Shown here one piece after another: positions 55,506-63,416 of a stretch of DNA of 64,000 bases. Under the pieces are notes generated by a model. The model was not told the origin of the DNA, ran no database searches, and saw only the letters and a program-made list of their open reading frames with translations. The DNA is from Prado023 sp963788325. GTDB taxonomy: Bacteria; Actinomycetota; Actinomycetes; S36-B12; CAIYMF01. Location: contig CAWBGJ010000001.1 in NCBI GenBank assembly GCA_963788325.1, positions 186,001 to 250,000 of the forward strand, read 5' to 3'. The stretch's first letter is position 1. Every line of letters starts with the position of its first letter. Made by a program: the position numbers and the translations under genes.

Positions 55506-57089
55506 TCAGTCGTGCGCCATTGTGGCACCGATGGGTCCCGCAGGGCGCAACCCCTCGGCCATGGTGATCGCGGCGAGTACGGCGGCGGCCTTGTTCCCGC
55601 ACTCCTCGTGCTCGGTGGTGGGCACGGAGTCGGCCACCAGGCCGGCGCCCGCCTGCACGTGGGCGACCCCGTCGCGCAGCACGGCGGTGCGGATCGCGAT
55701 GGCCGCGTCCAGGTTGCCGGCGAAGTCCAGGTACCCGACCGCACCCCCGTAGAGCCCCCGGCGGGCGGGCTCGAGATCGTCGATGATCTCCATGGCCCGG
55801 GGTTTGGGCGCCCCCGAAAGGGTGCCGGCAGGGAAGGTGGCCGCGAGCAGGTCGTAGGCCGTGCGGCCGGGGGCCAACCGACCGGTGACCGTCGAGACGA
55901 TGTGCATCACGTGCGAGTACTTCTCGACGGACATGAAGTCCACGACCTCGACGCTGCCCGGCTGGCAGACCCGACCCAGGTCGTTGCGACCGAGGTCGAC
56001 GAGCATCAGGTGCTCGGCCCGCTCCTTGTCGTCGGCGAGCAGCTCCTCAGCCAGCGCCGCGTCCTGCTCCGGGGTCTGCCCCCGCGGGCGGGTGCCGGCC
56101 AACGGGTGGAGCATCGCGTGCCCCGCGGTCAGCTTCACCAGCGCCTCCGGGCTGGATCCGACCACGTCGAAGGCCACCTTGTCGCCGAGGTCGGGCCCCG
56201 TGCCCGGCTCAGGGAAGCGGAACAGGTACATGTACGGGCTCGGGTTGTTCACCCGCAGCATCCGGTAGACGTCCAGCGCGCTGGCGGTGGTGGGGCGGTC
56301 GAAGCGCTGCGAGAGCACGATCTGGAAGGCGTCGCCGGCGCGGATGTGCTCCCGAGCGGCCTGCACCCCCTGCTCGTAGTCGACCTGGCTGGTCCGAGAG
56401 CGCACCGCCGGGGTGTCGGGCCCGGGAGGGTCTGCCAGGGCCACCACCGTGCCCGGGCTCGGGGCAGCCAGTGCGGCTTCCATCGCGTCCAGGCGGGCCA
56501 CGGCATCCACCCACGCCTGCGCGGCCCGGGCATCGGTGGCGTCGTAGTTGACGGCGTTGGCGATCAACAGCACGGAGCCGTCCCAGTGATCCAGGACCGC
56601 GAGGTCGATGGCCAGGAGCATCGCGATCTCCGGCAGGTGCAGCTCATCGGGGTTGGCATCGGGCAGCCGCTCCCAATGCCGCACGGCGTCGTAGCTGATC
56701 ATCCCGACCAGGCCGCCGGTCAGCGGCGGCAGGTCCGGATCCGGGTCGGCGGTCGGCTCGGTGTGCAGCAGCGCCAGCGTGTCGCGCATCGCGTGCAGGG
56801 GCTCCCCGGACAGGGGAACGCCCAACGGGGCACGCCCGCGCCAGACGGCCTGACCGTCGACCTCTGCGAGCATGGCGGCGGCCTGGACGCCGATGAACGA
56901 GTAGCGCGACCACACCCGACCGTGCTCGGCGGACTCCAGCAGGAACGTGCCCGGGCGCTCACCGGCCAGCTTCCGGTAGAGGCCCACGGGCGTCTCGCCG
57001 TCGGCCAACAGCCGGCGCATCACTGGGATCACGCGCCGGGGTGTGCGGGCCAGGGCCCGGAACTCCTCGAGGTCGGGGCGGGTGCTCAT
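55506..57089 (-). CDS. trpE: Anthranilate synthase component I
   Basis: This 527-residue enzyme makes anthranilate from chorismate. The feedback-site LLES motif appears as FLLESAEHGRVWSRYSFIG. The chorismate domain has GDAFQIVLSQRF, NPSPYMYLFRF, LAGTRPRG, VDLGRNDLGRVC and TFPAGTLSGAPKPRAMEII. It is complete. The ATG overlaps the hisI stop by 4 nt, linking his and trp transcription. No trpG is present nearby, and no TrpM-type membrane protein follows. Confidence 0.95.
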   Translation of the reverse strand: MSTRPDLEEFRALARTPRRVIPVMRRLLADGETPVGLYRKLAGERPGTFLLESAEHGRVWSRYSFIGVQAAAMLAEVDGQAVWRGRAPLGVPLSGEPLHAMRDTLALLHTEPTADPDPDLPPLTGGLVGMISYDAVRHWERLPDANPDELHLPEIAMLLAIDLAVLDHWDGSVLLIANAVNYDATDARAAQAWVDAVARLDAMEAALAAPSPGTVVALADPPGPDTPAVRSRTSQVDYEQGVQAAREHIRAGDAFQIVLSQRFDRPTTASALDVYRMLRVNNPSPYMYLFRFPEPGTGPDLGDKVAFDVVGSSPEALVKLTAGHAMLHPLAGTRPRGQTPEQDAALAEELLADDKERAEHLMLVDLGRNDLGRVCQPGSVEVVDFMSVEKYSHVMHIVSTVTGRLAPGRTAYDLLAATFPAGTLSGAPKPRAMEIIDDLEPARRGLYGGAVGYLDFAGNLDAAIAIRTAVLRDGVAHVQAGAGLVADSVPTTEHEECGNKAAAVLAAITMAEGLRPAGPIGATMAHD

Positions 57090-57460
57090 GGGATCTCCAG
57101 GGTGTCGAAGCAGGAGGCCAGGCCGGTGTGGCAGGCAGGACCCGCGGGGCGGACCTGCAGGAGCACGGCGTCCGCGTCGCAGTCCAATGCCACGGACAGC
57201 ACCTGCTGGGTGTTGCCCGACGTGGCCCCCTTGACCCAGAGCTCGGCTCGGGAGCGCGAGTAGTAGGTGGCCACCCGGGTGGCCAGCGTCCTGGCCAGGG
57301 CCTGGCCGTCCATCCACGCCACCATGAGCACCCGACCGGTGTCAGCGTCCTGGGCGACGGCGGTCACCAGCGGACGACCATCAGCGGCGTGCGCCGCGGG
57401 CCGCAGGCGCCCGGCCAGCGCCGGGTCCAGCTCGGAGTCGGTGAAGTCCACGCGGGCCAT
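57086..57460 (-). CDS. hisI: Phosphoribosyl-AMP cyclohydrolase
   Basis: This 124-residue zinc enzyme performs the third step of histidine synthesis. It has VLMVAWMDGQALARTLATRV, YYSRSRAELWVKGATSGN and the metal-binding DCDADAVLLQVRPAGPACHTG (zinc Cys and the catalytic-site Cys/His). It is monofunctional, with no HisE part. I use ATG 57460 (MARVDFTDSE). Confidence 0.95.
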   Translation of the reverse strand: MARVDFTDSELDPALAGRLRPAAHAADGRPLVTAVAQDADTGRVLMVAWMDGQALARTLATRVATYYSRSRAELWVKGATSGNTQQVLSVALDCDADAVLLQVRPAGPACHTGLASCFDTLEIP

Positions 57461-57529
57461 TCTGGCGCACGCGCCGGGGTGGGGTCGTCCGGCCCGCACC
57501 GGACGGGCACCCGAGGGCCCGGAAGGAGG

Positions 57530-58318
57530 TCAGCGTCGGACCGTGACCCCAGCGTCGGCCAGCGTGTCCTTGACCTGCCCGATCGCGAGCTCCCCGAAGT
57601 GGAAGACGCTCGCGGCCAGCACGGCATCGGCCCCGGCCCGCACGGCGGGGGCGAAGTCGTCGAGCTTCCCGGCACCGCCGCTGGCGATCACCGGGACCCG
57701 GACCTCCGCGCGCACGAGCCGGATCAGCTCGAGGTCGTAGCCGGCCTTCGTGCCGTCGGCATCCATCGAGTTGAGCAGGATCTCTCCGGCGCCGAGCTCG
57801 GTGGCGCGGATCGCCCAACCGATCGCATCGATCCCGGTGGAGCGCCGCCCGCCGTGCGTGGTGACCTCGAACCCTGAGTCGGTGCGCACGTCCGGAGCGC
57901 CGCTGCCCGGTCCGCACCGCCGGGCATCGACCGACAGCACGACGCACTGCGCCCCGAACCGGTCCGCGGCCTCGGCCAGCAGCTCCGGGCGGGCCAGCGC
58001 CGCCGTGTTGACCCCGCACTTGTCGGCCCCCGAGCGCAGCAGCGCGTTGAAGTCCTCGACGGTGCGCACGCCGCCGCCGACGGTCAGGGGGATGAACACC
58101 TGCTCCGCGGTGCGCCGCACGACCTCGTAGGTGGTGGCCCGGTCCCCGGAGGAGGCTGTGATGTCCAGGAAGGTCAGCTCGTCTGCACCGGCGGCGCCGT
58201 ACGCCGCTGCCATCTCGACGGGGTCCCCGGCGTCGCGCAGGTCCACGAAGTTCACGCCCTTGACCACGCGGCCCCCATCGACGTCCAGACACGGGATCAC
58301 ACGCACGGCCACGGGCAT
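57530..58318 (-). CDS. hisF: Imidazole glycerol phosphate synthase cyclase HisF
   Basis: This 262-residue barrel uses ammonia from HisH to form the imidazole ring. The catalytic Asp is in VIPCLDVDGGRVVKG, and the second in VVLSVDARR. Phosphate loops are VGGGVRTVEDF and IASGGAGKLDDF. An internal stretch RCGPGSGAPDVRTDSG is slightly longer than in many HisF. TAGGCT lies 6 nt before the ATG, a leaderless arrangement, so hisF-hisI-trpE may have its own promoter. Confidence 0.95.
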   Translation of the reverse strand: MPVAVRVIPCLDVDGGRVVKGVNFVDLRDAGDPVEMAAAYGAAGADELTFLDITASSGDRATTYEVVRRTAEQVFIPLTVGGGVRTVEDFNALLRSGADKCGVNTAALARPELLAEAADRFGAQCVVLSVDARRCGPGSGAPDVRTDSGFEVTTHGGRRSTGIDAIGWAIRATELGAGEILLNSMDADGTKAGYDLELIRLVRAEVRVPVIASGGAGKLDDFAPAVRAGADAVLAASVFHFGELAIGQVKDTLADAGVTVRR

Positions 58319-58324
58319 GTGCCC

Positions 58325-58330
58325 AGCCTA
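58325..58330 (-). promoter_or_regulatory. Leaderless-type -10 box for hisF
   Basis: TAGGCT is followed by 6 nt and the hisF ATG. It is the same hexamer and spacing as at the kinase-aminotransferase fusion gene. Confidence 0.5.
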
Positions 58331-58415
58331 GTGAGGCCGCCCGATGCGAGCCGCCAGCGGCGGGCCAGCTGCGTGCAGGCACCTCGGCTCGGGTGGGACC
58401 CGGCGGGTCCCTCGC

Positions 58416-58832
58416 TCAGGCCGCGGAATCGTCCTCGGGACGCCAGGCAACCACCTCGACCTCCACCAGCATCAGGGGGTCGACCAGCGCGGTGACCCCC
58501 ACCATGGTGGCAGCCGGGCGCACGTCGCCGAAGAGCTCGGCGTGGGCCTGCCCCACGGCATCGGCATGGGCGGCGATGTCCACCACGTACATCCTGGTCT
58601 GGACGGCGTCGGCCCGGTCGAAGCCAGCCCGCTCCAGGGCGAACAGCGCGGACTGGAACGCCACCAGCGCCTGCCCGTGCGGGTCGCCGGGGTGCTGAAC
58701 GATTCCGTTGACCTGGGCGGTCGTGCCGGCGGTCCAGCCGGTGCTCCCGGCAAAGCTCGAGGCGACCACGACGCGGCTGTAGCCGACCAGGTCCTCGTAG
58801 ATGCCGCCGCTCGAGATGCGCTCCACAGGCAT
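58416..58832 (-). CDS. RidA/YjgF family protein
   Basis: This 138-residue protein belongs to the RidA family, whose members hydrolyse reactive imines and enamines from PLP enzymes. It shows the conserved ALFALERAGFDRADAVQTRM and VVDIAAHADAVGQAH, then RPAATMVGVTALVDP with the Arg that binds carboxylates. A RidA gene between hisA and hisF is common in actinobacteria. GAAGGGG precedes the ATG. It is 31 nt from hisA. Confidence 0.9.
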   Translation of the reverse strand: MPVERISSGGIYEDLVGYSRVVVASSFAGSTGWTAGTTAQVNGIVQHPGDPHGQALVAFQSALFALERAGFDRADAVQTRMYVVDIAAHADAVGQAHAELFGDVRPAATMVGVTALVDPLMLVEVEVVAWRPEDDSAA

Positions 58833-58863
58833 GTGCACCCCTTCCGCGGCCAGTGCCGAGTGC

Positions 58864-59604
58864 TCAGAGGAAGTTCCGGCGCGGGGACACCGCGGCCAGA
58901 GCCTCGGCCAACGTGAACGCCCCCGCGTACAGCGCCTTGCCCACGATCGCGCCCTCGACACCCTCTGCCGTGAGCTCGGCGAGTCGGTGCAGGTCATCGA
59001 GGACCGCAACCCCGCCGCTGGCGATCACGGGCGCGGCCGTGCGGGCGCACACCTCGCGCAGCAACTCCAGGTTGGGCCCGCGCAGGGTGCCGTCCTTGGT
59101 CACGTCGGTCACCACGTACCGGGAGCACCCGTCGGCATCCAGGCGGGCCAGCGTGTCCCAGAGATCCCCGCCCTCGCGGGTCCACCCACGGGCGGCCAGG
59201 GTCGTGCCGCGCACGTCCAGGCCCACTGCGATCCGGTCACCGTGCTCACCGATCACCCGCCGGGTCCACTCCGGGTCCTCCAGCGCGGCAGTCCCGAGGT
59301 TGACCCGACGGCAGCCGGTGGCCAGGGCTGCGGCCAGTGACTCGTCGTCGCGGATCCCGCCGGAGAGCTCCACCTGCACGTCGAGCTGTCCGATCACCTC
59401 GGCCAGCAGCGCGGCGTTGCTGCCGGTGCCGAATGCCGCATCGAGGTCGACCAGGTGGATCCAGCTGGCCCCCTGGGCCTGGAAGTCCAGCGCAGCGGCC
59501 AACGGTGAGCCATAGGCAGTCTCGGTCCCCGACTCCCCCTGGACCAAGCGGACGGCAGTGCCGTCACGGACATCAACAGCGGGCAGGAGCGTCAACAGGT
59601 GCAT
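58864..59604 (-). CDS. hisA: HisA/PriA phosphoribosyl isomerase
   Basis: This 246-residue barrel catalyses the HisA step and, in actinobacteria lacking trpF, also the TrpF step (PriA). It has LLPAVDVRDGTAVRLVQG (Asp general base), WIHLVDLDAAFGTG, VELSGGIRDDESLAAAL, VVTDVTKDGTLRGPN (second Asp) and VIASGGVAVLDD. No trpF is seen among the trp genes here, in line with a dual role. A TAGCCT box with a 7-nt gap precedes the ATG. Confidence 0.94.
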   Translation of the reverse strand: MHLLTLLPAVDVRDGTAVRLVQGESGTETAYGSPLAAALDFQAQGASWIHLVDLDAAFGTGSNAALLAEVIGQLDVQVELSGGIRDDESLAAALATGCRRVNLGTAALEDPEWTRRVIGEHGDRIAVGLDVRGTTLAARGWTREGGDLWDTLARLDADGCSRYVVTDVTKDGTLRGPNLELLREVCARTAAPVIASGGVAVLDDLHRLAELTAEGVEGAIVGKALYAGAFTLAEALAAVSPRRNFL

Positions 59605-59611
59605 GGGGGTC

Positions 59612-59617
59612 AGGCTA
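59612..59617 (-). promoter_or_regulatory. Leaderless-type -10 box for hisA
   Basis: TAGCCT lies 7 nt before the hisA ATG at 59604. This fits hisA being transcribed apart from hisH, which lies 3.8 kb upstream. Confidence 0.4.
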
Positions 59618-59704
59618 GTGGGTGGGCCACCCTGCACCGGGGCGACCCGCAGACGAGGGGTGCCCCCCGCCGAGATCGACGAGGGGCACCCTGCGCTGCG
59701 CGGA

Positions 59705-60034
59705 TCAACCGGCGATCAGCTTGGCCTTCGCGGCCTCGAACTCGGCGTCGGACAGGATGCCGGCCGACTTGAGCTCGCCCAGCTTCGTGAGCTCGGCCAC
59801 GAGATCGACGCTCGGGGCGGCTGCCGGTGCCGGTGCCGCGTACTGCGGGGGCGGCGGCGCGTACTGCTGCGGCGGCGGCGCGTACTGCTGGGCCATCTGC
59901 TGCTGCTGGTAGGCCTGGGCCTGGGCAGCCTGCTGGTCCTTGGCGGCCCACTTCTGCTGCTGGCGGTGGTTGACCGCACCTGCGGTTCCCACAACGGCGG
60001 CTGTGCGGGCAACCCCGCGGACTAGTCCTGGCAT
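59705..60034 (-). CDS. SHOCT-domain protein
   Basis: This 109-residue protein ends in a SHOCT motif: VAELTKLGELKSAGILSDAE, then FEAAKAKLIAG. Before it is a low-complexity Gln/Pro/Ala/Tyr-rich linker (about 35-72). The N-terminus has a short Arg/Ala/Val hydrophobic stretch. SHOCT motifs are short oligomerisation or membrane-association elements. Function is unknown. It follows the DUF6325 gene by 27 nt. Confidence 0.8.
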   Translation of the reverse strand: MPGLVRGVARTAAVVGTAGAVNHRQQQKWAAKDQQAAQAQAYQQQQMAQQYAPPPQQYAPPPPQYAAPAPAAAPSVDLVAELTKLGELKSAGILSDAEFEAAKAKLIAG

Positions 60035-60061
60035 GTCAGTTCCTCTCGGTCTTGAAGTGAA

Positions 60062-60535
60062 TCAGTCTGCGGTGATGGAGTCGGCCCCGACAGCCTCGAG
60101 CGCTGCGACCACATCGCTGACGCCCACCCGCTCGAAGGCCACGACCTGACCACCGGCCTCGAGCATCGCGGCCGCGAAGGGCGCTGCCCAGGAGTTCTCG
60201 TAGACGATGATCGCCGCAGCGGATCCCGGCGCCAGGATGGCACCGACCTCGTCGAAGTCGTCCTGTCCCAGGACATCGGTGCCCCAGCCGGCGATGAGCT
60301 CCCAGGCCCCGCCCCCCGTCGCGTCGAGGTCCTCCAGGCTCAGGCTCACGAAACTGCCGTCGTCGTTGGCCTTGATGACTACCGCGTCGATGATACGGAT
60401 GACGCCCTTGGCCACCAGGTCCAGGAGGATCGGCAGGCCCTCACCGTTGAAGTTGGCTTCGGGGAACTCGATGACCACGTAGTCGACGGGACCAACCTGG
60501 ATCGCCCCCGTGGGGTCGCTCTGCTCTTGTGTCAC
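60062..60535 (-). CDS. DUF6325 family protein
   Basis: This 157-residue acidic protein matches DUF6325, often found beside SHOCT proteins. It has GPVDYVVIEFPEANFNGEG, LLDLVAKGVIRIIDAVVIKA and a C-terminal IIVYENSWAAPFAAAML. Function is unknown; a role in membrane or envelope stress is only guessed from such neighbours. The GTG start is preceded by GGAAAGG. 126 nt separate it from the AarF gene. Confidence 0.8.
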   Translation of the reverse strand: MTQEQSDPTGAIQVGPVDYVVIEFPEANFNGEGLPILLDLVAKGVIRIIDAVVIKANDDGSFVSLSLEDLDATGGGAWELIAGWGTDVLGQDDFDEVGAILAPGSAAAIIVYENSWAAPFAAAMLEAGGQVVAFERVGVSDVVAALEAVGADSITAD

Positions 60536-60661
60536 TGCGTTGAACCTTTCCGGTCATGGCCCGGGACGGTCCCGGGTCCTCTGGTTGTCGATGATGACCG
60601 CTGGGCCGGACCCGACTCCGGGGCGACCACGCGGTAAGGGCTGTCTACCACGCTTCGAACC

Positions 60662-62356
60662 CTAGCGCTGCCGACTCGATCGGAACAGCCTGATCACGTA
60701 GGTGACGAGCAGCACCGCGCCGACCGTCAGGGAGCCGAAGAAGCCGATCGTGCCGTAGCGCTCCATCGCCGTGCCCGCGAAGGCCGTCGCCGCGATCGCC
60801 GAGCCGATGATGCCGCCACAGACCAGCAGGGCCACGACCACCATCGTCGTGATCGAGCGAACCTCATCCATCTGCTGGTCGAGCTGCGAGGTGTCGACCA
60901 CGACGGTCAGCTTCCCCTTCTTGAACTGCTCGTTCCAGCCCAGTGCGCTCTTGAGGTACTCGGGCGCCGCGTGCAGCGCCCGCAGGGCCACCTGCTTGGC
61001 CTCCTTGGTAGCCATCTCCTTGACCATGGCTTCCGTGGAAGGGGCCTGCGCCTGCTCCAGGGCCAGCTGCAGGGCGGTGCTGGAGAAGGTCTGGCCCGCC
61101 GGAGCCAGGGGTACGAAGAACGCCGAGGCCTGCATCATGGCCTTCATGGCCAGGGTGAGGGCCGGGTCCAGCCGCAGCCCGGCATCACGCAGGACGGCCA
61201 TCCCCGCGGTGAACACGTCGGCGTAGTCCGCCCCGGAGCCCTTGCCGTACCGGGCCATCCGCCGCTCGAACGTCCGCACGAAGTTGGCATCGTCGACGGG
61301 CCGGAACGGCACGCTCAGGGAGCGCAGCTGCGATGCCATGGCGGTGATGTCCCCGTTGACCACCGTCCACAGCAGGGCGATCATGTTGATCCGCTGGGTG
61401 ACCGAGAGCTCCCCGACCATGCCGCAGTCCAGGAACGTCACATCGCCGCTGGCAAGGTCGACATAGAGGTTGCCCGGATGCGGGTCGGCGTGGAAGAACC
61501 CGTCGATGAGCAGCATCTTGATCGCCGCCCGCAGGGCGTTGGTGCCCAGGACGCCGCGGTCAAGGCCGGCGGAATCGATCGCCTCAAGATCGGAGATCTT
61601 CACCCCGATGATGAACTCCTGAGTCAGGACGCGCCGTGCGGACAGCTCGCGGTACAGCTTCGGGACAGCCACCCCGGGCAGGGTCTCGAGGTTGGCTGCC
61701 AGGCGGGTCATGTTGTAACCCTCGCCGTAGTAGTCCAGCTCCTCGATGAGGTTGGTGCTGAACTCGTCGAGCATCCCGCGCAGGCCCACCTCGCGTGCCC
61801 ACTGGCTGCGTGCCTCCATGGCCCGGCCCAGGGTCTTGGTGACCCCGAGGTCGGCCTTGACCTGCTGGTCGAGATTGGGCCGCTGCACCTTGACCGCCAC
61901 CTCGCGGCCATCGTGGAGCCGCGCCCGGTGCACCTGCGCCAGCGACGCTGCGGCCAGCGGGATCTCGGAGAACTCCGCGTAGAGCTCCTCGGGCGGGGCA
62001 CCGAGCTCCTGGATGATGATCTCGCGGACCATCGGGAACGGGAAGGTCGGGACCTCGTTCTGCAGGCGATCGAGCTCGATGCGCCAGTCATCGGGCAGGA
62101 CGTTGACCTGGCTGGAGACGATCTGGCCCATCTTCACGTAGGTCGGGCCGAGGCCCTCGAGCAGGATGCGGGTCCGGGTGGCCGCTGCGTACTCGGGCAC
62201 CGGCTCGGGCAACCCATGCACCCATTGCTGCATCCGCCGGCGAGGCCCTGCCGCCTGGGTGCCGTCCAGCAGGGAGTCTGCGGCGAAGGCCCCGAGCGTC
62301 GAGTAGATCTGCTGGAGGCGAAGGTTCTCGCTGATCGTGTCGAAACCGCCGCTCAT
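60662..62356 (-). CDS. AarF/ABC1/UbiB-family atypical kinase
   Basis: This 564-residue protein has the UbiB/ABC1 protein-kinase-like domain (about 60-400). The KxGQ motif is in YVKMGQIVSSQ, the Ala-rich loop in AAASLAQVHRA, the nucleotide Lys in VAVKVQRPNL, the catalytic loop in FHADPHPGNLYVD and the metal Asp in FLDCGMVGEL. Two C-terminal membrane helices follow (about 495-515, 525-550). Family members support isoprenoid-lipid metabolism through ATPase activity; the target here is unknown. The ATG overlaps the upstream membrane-protein stop by 4 nt. Confidence 0.9.
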   Translation of the reverse strand: MSGGFDTISENLRLQQIYSTLGAFAADSLLDGTQAAGPRRRMQQWVHGLPEPVPEYAAATRTRILLEGLGPTYVKMGQIVSSQVNVLPDDWRIELDRLQNEVPTFPFPMVREIIIQELGAPPEELYAEFSEIPLAAASLAQVHRARLHDGREVAVKVQRPNLDQQVKADLGVTKTLGRAMEARSQWAREVGLRGMLDEFSTNLIEELDYYGEGYNMTRLAANLETLPGVAVPKLYRELSARRVLTQEFIIGVKISDLEAIDSAGLDRGVLGTNALRAAIKMLLIDGFFHADPHPGNLYVDLASGDVTFLDCGMVGELSVTQRINMIALLWTVVNGDITAMASQLRSLSVPFRPVDDANFVRTFERRMARYGKGSGADYADVFTAGMAVLRDAGLRLDPALTLAMKAMMQASAFFVPLAPAGQTFSSTALQLALEQAQAPSTEAMVKEMATKEAKQVALRALHAAPEYLKSALGWNEQFKKGKLTVVVDTSQLDQQMDEVRSITTMVVVALLVCGGIIGSAIAATAFAGTAMERYGTIGFFGSLTVGAVLLVTYVIRLFRSSRQR

Positions 62357-63330
62357 GCCAGGCCGTTCCTCTCCTTGTAGTCGCGGTCCAGCATCGGGTA
62401 GTCAGCGCCGAGCAGGGCGTCGATGGTGGCACCGATCAGGCCCACGAGGGCAGCCACCAACAACAGCGCGAGCACGGTGGTGATCTCCAGCCGATCGCCC
62501 AGGATCCAGTTCAGGAGCATGAGGAGCAGCGCGTTGACCAGGACGATCACGATGCCCATCGAGCTGAAGATGAAGCGCAGGGACAGGAACTGCAGGGCTG
62601 GTTTCACGAAGGCGTTGAGCAGGGCGAAGACCAGCGCGACCTCGAGCCCCTGGCTCCAACGCCAACCGGCGAAGGTCACCCCCGGGACCAATGCCACGGC
62701 GATGATCACCGACAGGCCGGCGGAGAGGAACCGGACGAGGTACAGCCGCCAGTTGGCCCAGTGCCCGCGCGCCCACGCCCGTTGGGCCCCAACAGCCGGG
62801 ATGCTGCCGACCTTACCCACGCCTTCGGGGAGGACCTCTGCCTCGACCGCGTCCGCCAGGCGGGCGCCCGGCGTGGCCGTCCCGGTCGTGGCCGGAGCTG
62901 CCGTGACCGTGCCTGCCGGGGCAGCCGTGCTGGGGACGGCGGGCAGCGGCACGATCGCATCCCGATCAGGCTCGGCCCCGGCGATCTGCACGAGGTTCGG
63001 TGGGTCGGACATGGCGGGCGTGGGTTGCTCCGAGCTGGCGCCCGGGGTGGTGCCCGGGGTGGTGCCCGGGGTGGTGCCCGCAGTCGCGCGCACGGTGTCG
63101 TCCGCGGCTGGAGCACTCACCTCGTCGTGCGCAACCGGCATGCTCACGGTGTCGTCCGCGACGGGCATGCTCACGGTCGCATCCTTGGCATGGCCGGTGA
63201 ACGGCTCAGCTGCAGCCCCGGTCGTCTCGGTCTCCGGCGGGGTTGCTGCCACGGGCTCGGCCCACGACTCCGGCGTCCCATCAGCCGGCTCCAGATCGCC
63301 CGACGGCGATTCGGATGGTTCCTCCTGCAT
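62353..63330 (-). CDS. Phage-holin-4-like membrane protein, long disordered N-terminus
   Basis: This 325-residue protein has a 185-residue acidic, Pro/Thr/Ala-rich N-terminus and a four-helix C-terminal domain of the phage holin superfamily IV type. Helices include FLSAGLSVIIAVALVPGVTF, VALVFALLNAFVKPALQFL and VLVNALLLMLLNWILG. The LLNAFVKPxLxFLSLP-like stretch is the family hallmark. Such chromosomal proteins are not phage lysis genes. The N-terminus contains GTTPG repeats and two copies of a DTVSMPVA motif. GGGAGGT precedes the ATG. It is coupled to the AarF gene. Confidence 0.82.
   Translation of the reverse strand: MQEEPSESPSGDLEPADGTPESWAEPVAATPPETETTGAAAEPFTGHAKDATVSMPVADDTVSMPVAHDEVSAPAADDTVRATAGTTPGTTPGTTPGASSEQPTPAMSDPPNLVQIAGAEPDRDAIVPLPAVPSTAAPAGTVTAAPATTGTATPGARLADAVEAEVLPEGVGKVGSIPAVGAQRAWARGHWANWRLYLVRFLSAGLSVIIAVALVPGVTFAGWRWSQGLEVALVFALLNAFVKPALQFLSLRFIFSSMGIVIVLVNALLLMLLNWILGDRLEITTVLALLLVAALVGLIGATIDALLGADYPMLDRDYKERNGLA
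63041..63079. repeat. 12-bp tandem repeat in holin-like gene
   Basis: About three copies of the unit ggggtggtgccc lie in tandem. They encode the GTTPGTTPGTTPG stretch of the disordered N-terminus and may vary in copy number. Confidence 0.85.
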
Positions 63331-63416
63331 TGCCTACCTCCCAGTGTGCGGGCCCACTGTGTCACATCAGCGTAACCACGTGGTTCACGACGCGTCCAAG
63401 GCTCGCCGCAGGCTGG

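Noticed and set aside
62353..63330. Prophage remnant suggested by the holin-like protein
   Set aside because: No other phage gene is near. Chromosomal proteins of this family are common in actinobacteria, and the gene is coupled to an AarF gene.
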